Assembly (NCBI GenBank): GCA_030590275.1
Contig: JAUUYV010000048.1
Coordinates: 1 to 8,792, forward strand
Length of the DNA: 8,792 nucleotides
Direction of reading: 5' to 3'
From: Porticoccaceae bacterium
GTDB lineage: Bacteria > Pseudomonadota > Gammaproteobacteria > Pseudomonadales > Porticoccaceae
A program made the position numbers and the translations under genes. This document shows positions 6,807-8,792 of this stretch, piece by piece. Position 1 is the stretch's first letter. Every line of letters begins with the position of its first letter. Under the pieces are notes generated by a model. That model was not told the origin of the DNA and did no database searches. It worked only from the letters and a program-made list of their open reading frames with translations.

Positions 6807-6847
6807 GCGTTAAGCCTTATATTATAGTTTTAAACGGATATGTCCTG

Positions 6848-6887
6848 TTATGCAGCCATGTGCCATTTTATACGGTCATGTGCCATT
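6848..6887. repeat. Imperfect 20-base tandem duplication across the pyrC stop
   Basis: Bases 6848-6867 and 6868-6887 are adjacent copies of a 20-base unit, identical at 17 positions. The last 11 bases (CATGTGCCATT) are exact in both. The unit at 6868-6887 encodes the pyrC end and its TAA stop; the other lies in the pyrC-rnt spacer. Because 20 is not a multiple of three, the second copy is out of frame. Confidence 0.8.
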
Positions 6888-7902
6888 GCAGGGTTTCCCC
6901 TGCGGCAAGAGGGCTTAGCTCATCACTGCCGAGGGGGAGCTTATCGGGGAGCTGCCAGGGTTCTCGTTTCAGGGTGATTGTTTCTTTATTTCGGGGTAAA
7001 CCATAAAAGTCTGCACCAAACTGGCTGGCGAAGCCTTCAAGTTTATCCAATGCATTTTCCCGTGCAAAAGCTTCTGCGTAAAGCTCTATCGCTGCGTGGT
7101 GACTATAACATCCAGCACAACCACAGGCGCTTTCCTTGCGGTTGCGGGCATGGGGCGCGGAATCCGTGCCCAGGAAAAAAGCCGGGTTGCCACTGGTAGC
7201 AGCCTTAAGTATCGCCTGCTGATGAACGTTTCTCTTTAACACGGGGAGGCAATAGAGGTGTGGTCGGATCCCGCCAGCCAATAAGTCGTTGCGGTTGTAG
7301 AGTAGGTGTTGAGGGGTGATAGTCGCTGCTATGCAGGAGGGCGAATCACTCACAAAGTCGGCCCCCTCGCGGGTGGTAATGTGCTCCAGTACCAACTTGA
7401 GTTGAGGAAATGTCCGTGCCAATGGAATCAGGTGTCGTTCGATAAATACCGCTTCGCGGTCAAAAACATCCACCCCGGGATCGGTAACTTCGCCATGTAT
7501 TAAAAGCGGGAGTTCTAAGGCCTGTAATGTTTCCATGAGGGGGTAAACCCGCTCCAGTCGGGTAACACCGGCATCTGAGTTTGTGGTTGCGCCCGCAGGG
7601 TAATACTTAATGCCGTGAATGAAGCTACTACGTTTTGCTCGCTCCAGCTCATCGCTAGAAGTGTTATCGGTGAGGTAGAGGGTCATTAGTGGTTGCCAGC
7701 GAGCGTCAGCGGGTATGTGGGAGATAATGCGCTCTCGGTATCTTTCAGCCTGCTCTGTAGTGACAATGGGGCTGTTGAGATTAGGCATGACAATCCCGCG
7801 ACTAAACTGCCGAGTGGCATTGGGAACAGTGTCTTGCAGAGCGTCACCATCGCGCAGATGCAAATGCCAGTCGTCTGGGCGGGTGAGGGTTAGAGAGTCC
7901 AT
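6868..7902 (-). CDS. pyrC: Dihydroorotase, class II
   Basis: PyrC closes carbamoyl aspartate to dihydroorotate in pyrimidine synthesis, with two zinc ions. From the start chosen here the product has 344 residues (E. coli about 348). It shows the zinc ligands H13 and H15 with R17 in DWHLHLRD, the carbamylated lysine K99 in IKYYPAGATTN, H136 in LIHGEVT, H174 in LEHITT and D247 in LGTDSAPHAR. KESACGCAGC (256-265) is a class II hallmark. An ATG ten codons further upstream (7930-7932) extends the frame, but AGG touches that ATG directly and it overlaps a -10-like box. The ATG at 7902 has AGG 6 bases upstream and matches the family's N terminus. The gene heads a probable pyrC-rnt operon, divergent from argG. 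The coding end lies in one copy of a tandem duplication. Confidence 0.95.
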   Translation of the reverse strand: MDSLTLTRPDDWHLHLRDGDALQDTVPNATRQFSRGIVMPNLNSPIVTTEQAERYRERIISHIPADARWQPLMTLYLTDNTSSDELERAKRSSFIHGIKYYPAGATTNSDAGVTRLERVYPLMETLQALELPLLIHGEVTDPGVDVFDREAVFIERHLIPLARTFPQLKLVLEHITTREGADFVSDSPSCIAATITPQHLLYNRNDLLAGGIRPHLYCLPVLKRNVHQQAILKAATSGNPAFFLGTDSAPHARNRKESACGCAGCYSHHAAIELYAEAFARENALDKLEGFASQFGADFYGLPRNKETITLKREPWQLPDKLPLGSDELSPLAAGETLQWHMTV

Positions 7903-7930
7903 AATGTACCTATTTGCCGGTTCGTGGTGC

Positions 7931-7958
7931 ATCCTACCGAAATACTATTTCTGTGCAA
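7931..7958 (-). promoter_or_regulatory. Possible pyrC promoter with a palindrome in the spacer
   Basis: On the minus strand TTGCAC (plus 7953-7958) and TAGGAT (plus 7931-7936) are 16 bases apart, giving a fair -35/-10 pair. The spacer is filled by the palindrome GAAAT-ACT-ATTTC (7939-7951), which could bind a repressor. A start site near 7924 would leave a leader of about 20 bases to the ATG at 7902, and would exclude the upstream ATG. Confidence 0.35.
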
Positions 7959-8029
7959 ATCTTCGGGAGACGTTTAAACTTGCGTAAGGTTTCTTTAAAT
8001 AGCATTTATTTTGTAGTTGGGAGAGTTCA

Positions 8030-8792
8030 GTGGCAGTAATCAACAAAGTCGTATTAGCGTATTCCGGCGGTCTGGATACCTCTGTTATTGCCCGTTGGTT
8101 AACAGACACTTATGGCTGCGAGGTGGTTACCTTTACCGCTGATATAGGGCAGGGGGAGGAAGTGGAACCTGCACGAGCCAAGGCAGAAGCCCTGGGCATT
8201 AAGGAAATCTACGTTGAAGATCTGCGCGAAGAATTTGTTCGGGAATACGTATTTCCTATGTTTCGTGCAAATGCTATTTACGAGGGAGAATACTTGCTGG
8301 GGACTTCGATTGCTCGGCCATTGATCGCAAAGCGCCTGGTGGAGATTGCCAATGAAACCAGTGCCGATGCCATTTCCCATGGCGCAACGGGTAAGGGGAA
8401 TGATCAGGTACGCTTTGAGTTAGGTGCCTATGCGCTGAAACCGGGCATTCAGGTCATTGCGCCCTGGCGAGAGTGGGACTTGACCTCCCGAGACACACTG
8501 ATGGACTACTGCAAACAGCACGATATCCCGGTAGATTTCGCCGGTCAGAGTAAAAAATCGCCTTATTCTATGGACGCTAATTTGCTCCATATTTCTTATG
8601 AAGGAGGGATTCTCGAAGATCCCTGGGCAGAAGCAGAGGACTCAATGTGGCGTTGGACGGTGTCGCCACAGACGGCCCCCGACACACCAACTTACATCGA
8701 ATTAAGTTATCAGCGCGGTGATATTGTCGCCATCGATGGTCTTGCGATGAGTCCCGCTGAAGTGTTGGCGCGGCTCCATCAGGTGGGTGGGG
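8030..8792 (+). CDS. argG: Argininosuccinate synthase, 3' end outside the window
   Basis: ArgG joins citrulline and aspartate with ATP cleavage to AMP and pyrophosphate, giving argininosuccinate, the step after ArgF. It starts with GTG at 8030-8032, preceded by GGGAG six bases upstream. The 254 visible residues begin [18 protein letters not shown], with the ATP pyrophosphatase P-loop at 10-18. They include [11 protein letters not shown] (34-44), [14 protein letters not shown] (88-101), [14 protein letters not shown] (117-130) and the [13 protein letters not shown] block (175-187). These are class I argininosuccinate synthase features. The frame is open to the last base; about 150 residues should follow, given a usual length near 400. 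The gene is divergent from pyrC over a 127-base spacer with no ArgR-type box that I could see. In P. aeruginosa, as I recall, motY sits between argG and pyrC; it is absent here. Confidence 0.97.
   Translation, partial: MAVINKVVLAYSGGLDTSVIARWLTDTYGCEVVTFTADIGQGEEVEPARAKAEALGIKEIYVEDLREEFVREYVFPMFRANAIYEGEYLLGTSIARPLIAKRLVEIANETSADAISHGATGKGNDQVRFELGAYALKPGIQVIAPWREWDLTSRDTLMDYCKQHDIPVDFAGQSKKSPYSMDANLLHISYEGGILEDPWAEAEDSMWRWTVSPQTAPDTPTYIELSYQRGDIVAIDGLAMSPAEVLARLHQVGG

Noticed and set aside
6821..6826. Exact TATAAT on the minus strand just before rnt
   Set aside because: No -35 box lies at a fitting distance, and a start site there would cut into the TAAGG ribosome site of rnt, so a functional rnt promoter is unlikely.
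8099..8380. A 93-codon minus-strand frame inside argG
   Set aside because: It is antisense to the argG P-loop and nucleotide-binding region, which is clearly coding on the plus strand.

Overview
The window looks like a chromosomal segment of a gammaproteobacterium, probably related to the marine Cellvibrionales/Pseudomonadales. The evidence is the close protein-level similarity, recalled from memory, of its GrxD, RNase T, PyrC, ArgF and ArgG to the Pseudomonas and Escherichia coli proteins. The gene set argG-pyrC-rnt-grxD-argF is also clustered in Pseudomonas aeruginosa as I remember it. No tRNA, rRNA, CRISPR array, insertion sequence or phage gene was seen.

Layout. Positions 1-2136 (+) hold most of a fused FO synthase (FbiC type, CofG domain followed by CofH domain). 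It is cut by the left window edge. It converges on a small secreted fasciclin-domain protein (2247-2873, -), with a strong hairpin terminator between them. Next come argF (3127-4077, -) and argD (4081-5256, -), separated by 3 bases and reading as one operon argD-argF. A 385-base divergent region (5257-5641) lies between argD and grxD (5642-6013, +). It contains a minus-strand terminator-like hairpin with no gene in front of it, so it may encode a small RNA or a long regulated leader. grxD converges on rnt (6159-6806, -), which lies behind pyrC (6868-7902, -). argG (8030 to beyond the window, +) is divergent from pyrC.

How the genes fit together. ArgD, ArgF and ArgG supply three steps of arginine synthesis: transamination to acetylornithine, ornithine to citrulline, and citrulline to argininosuccinate. 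PyrC acts in pyrimidine synthesis, which shares carbamoyl phosphate with ArgF. GrxD (Fe-S cluster handling) and RNase T (RNA 3'-end maturation) are housekeeping genes. The FO synthase and the fasciclin gene stand apart from this core and look like accessory genes placed beside argF.

The most notable items are the FO synthase, which points to deazaflavin/F420 chemistry in a lineage where this is patchy, and the orphan terminator hairpin pair in the argD/grxD divergent region. Smaller observations are an amber stop in rnt followed by 32 open codons, and an imperfect 20-base tandem duplication across the pyrC stop codon. All statements about homologues rest on recalled family sequences, because no search could be run.
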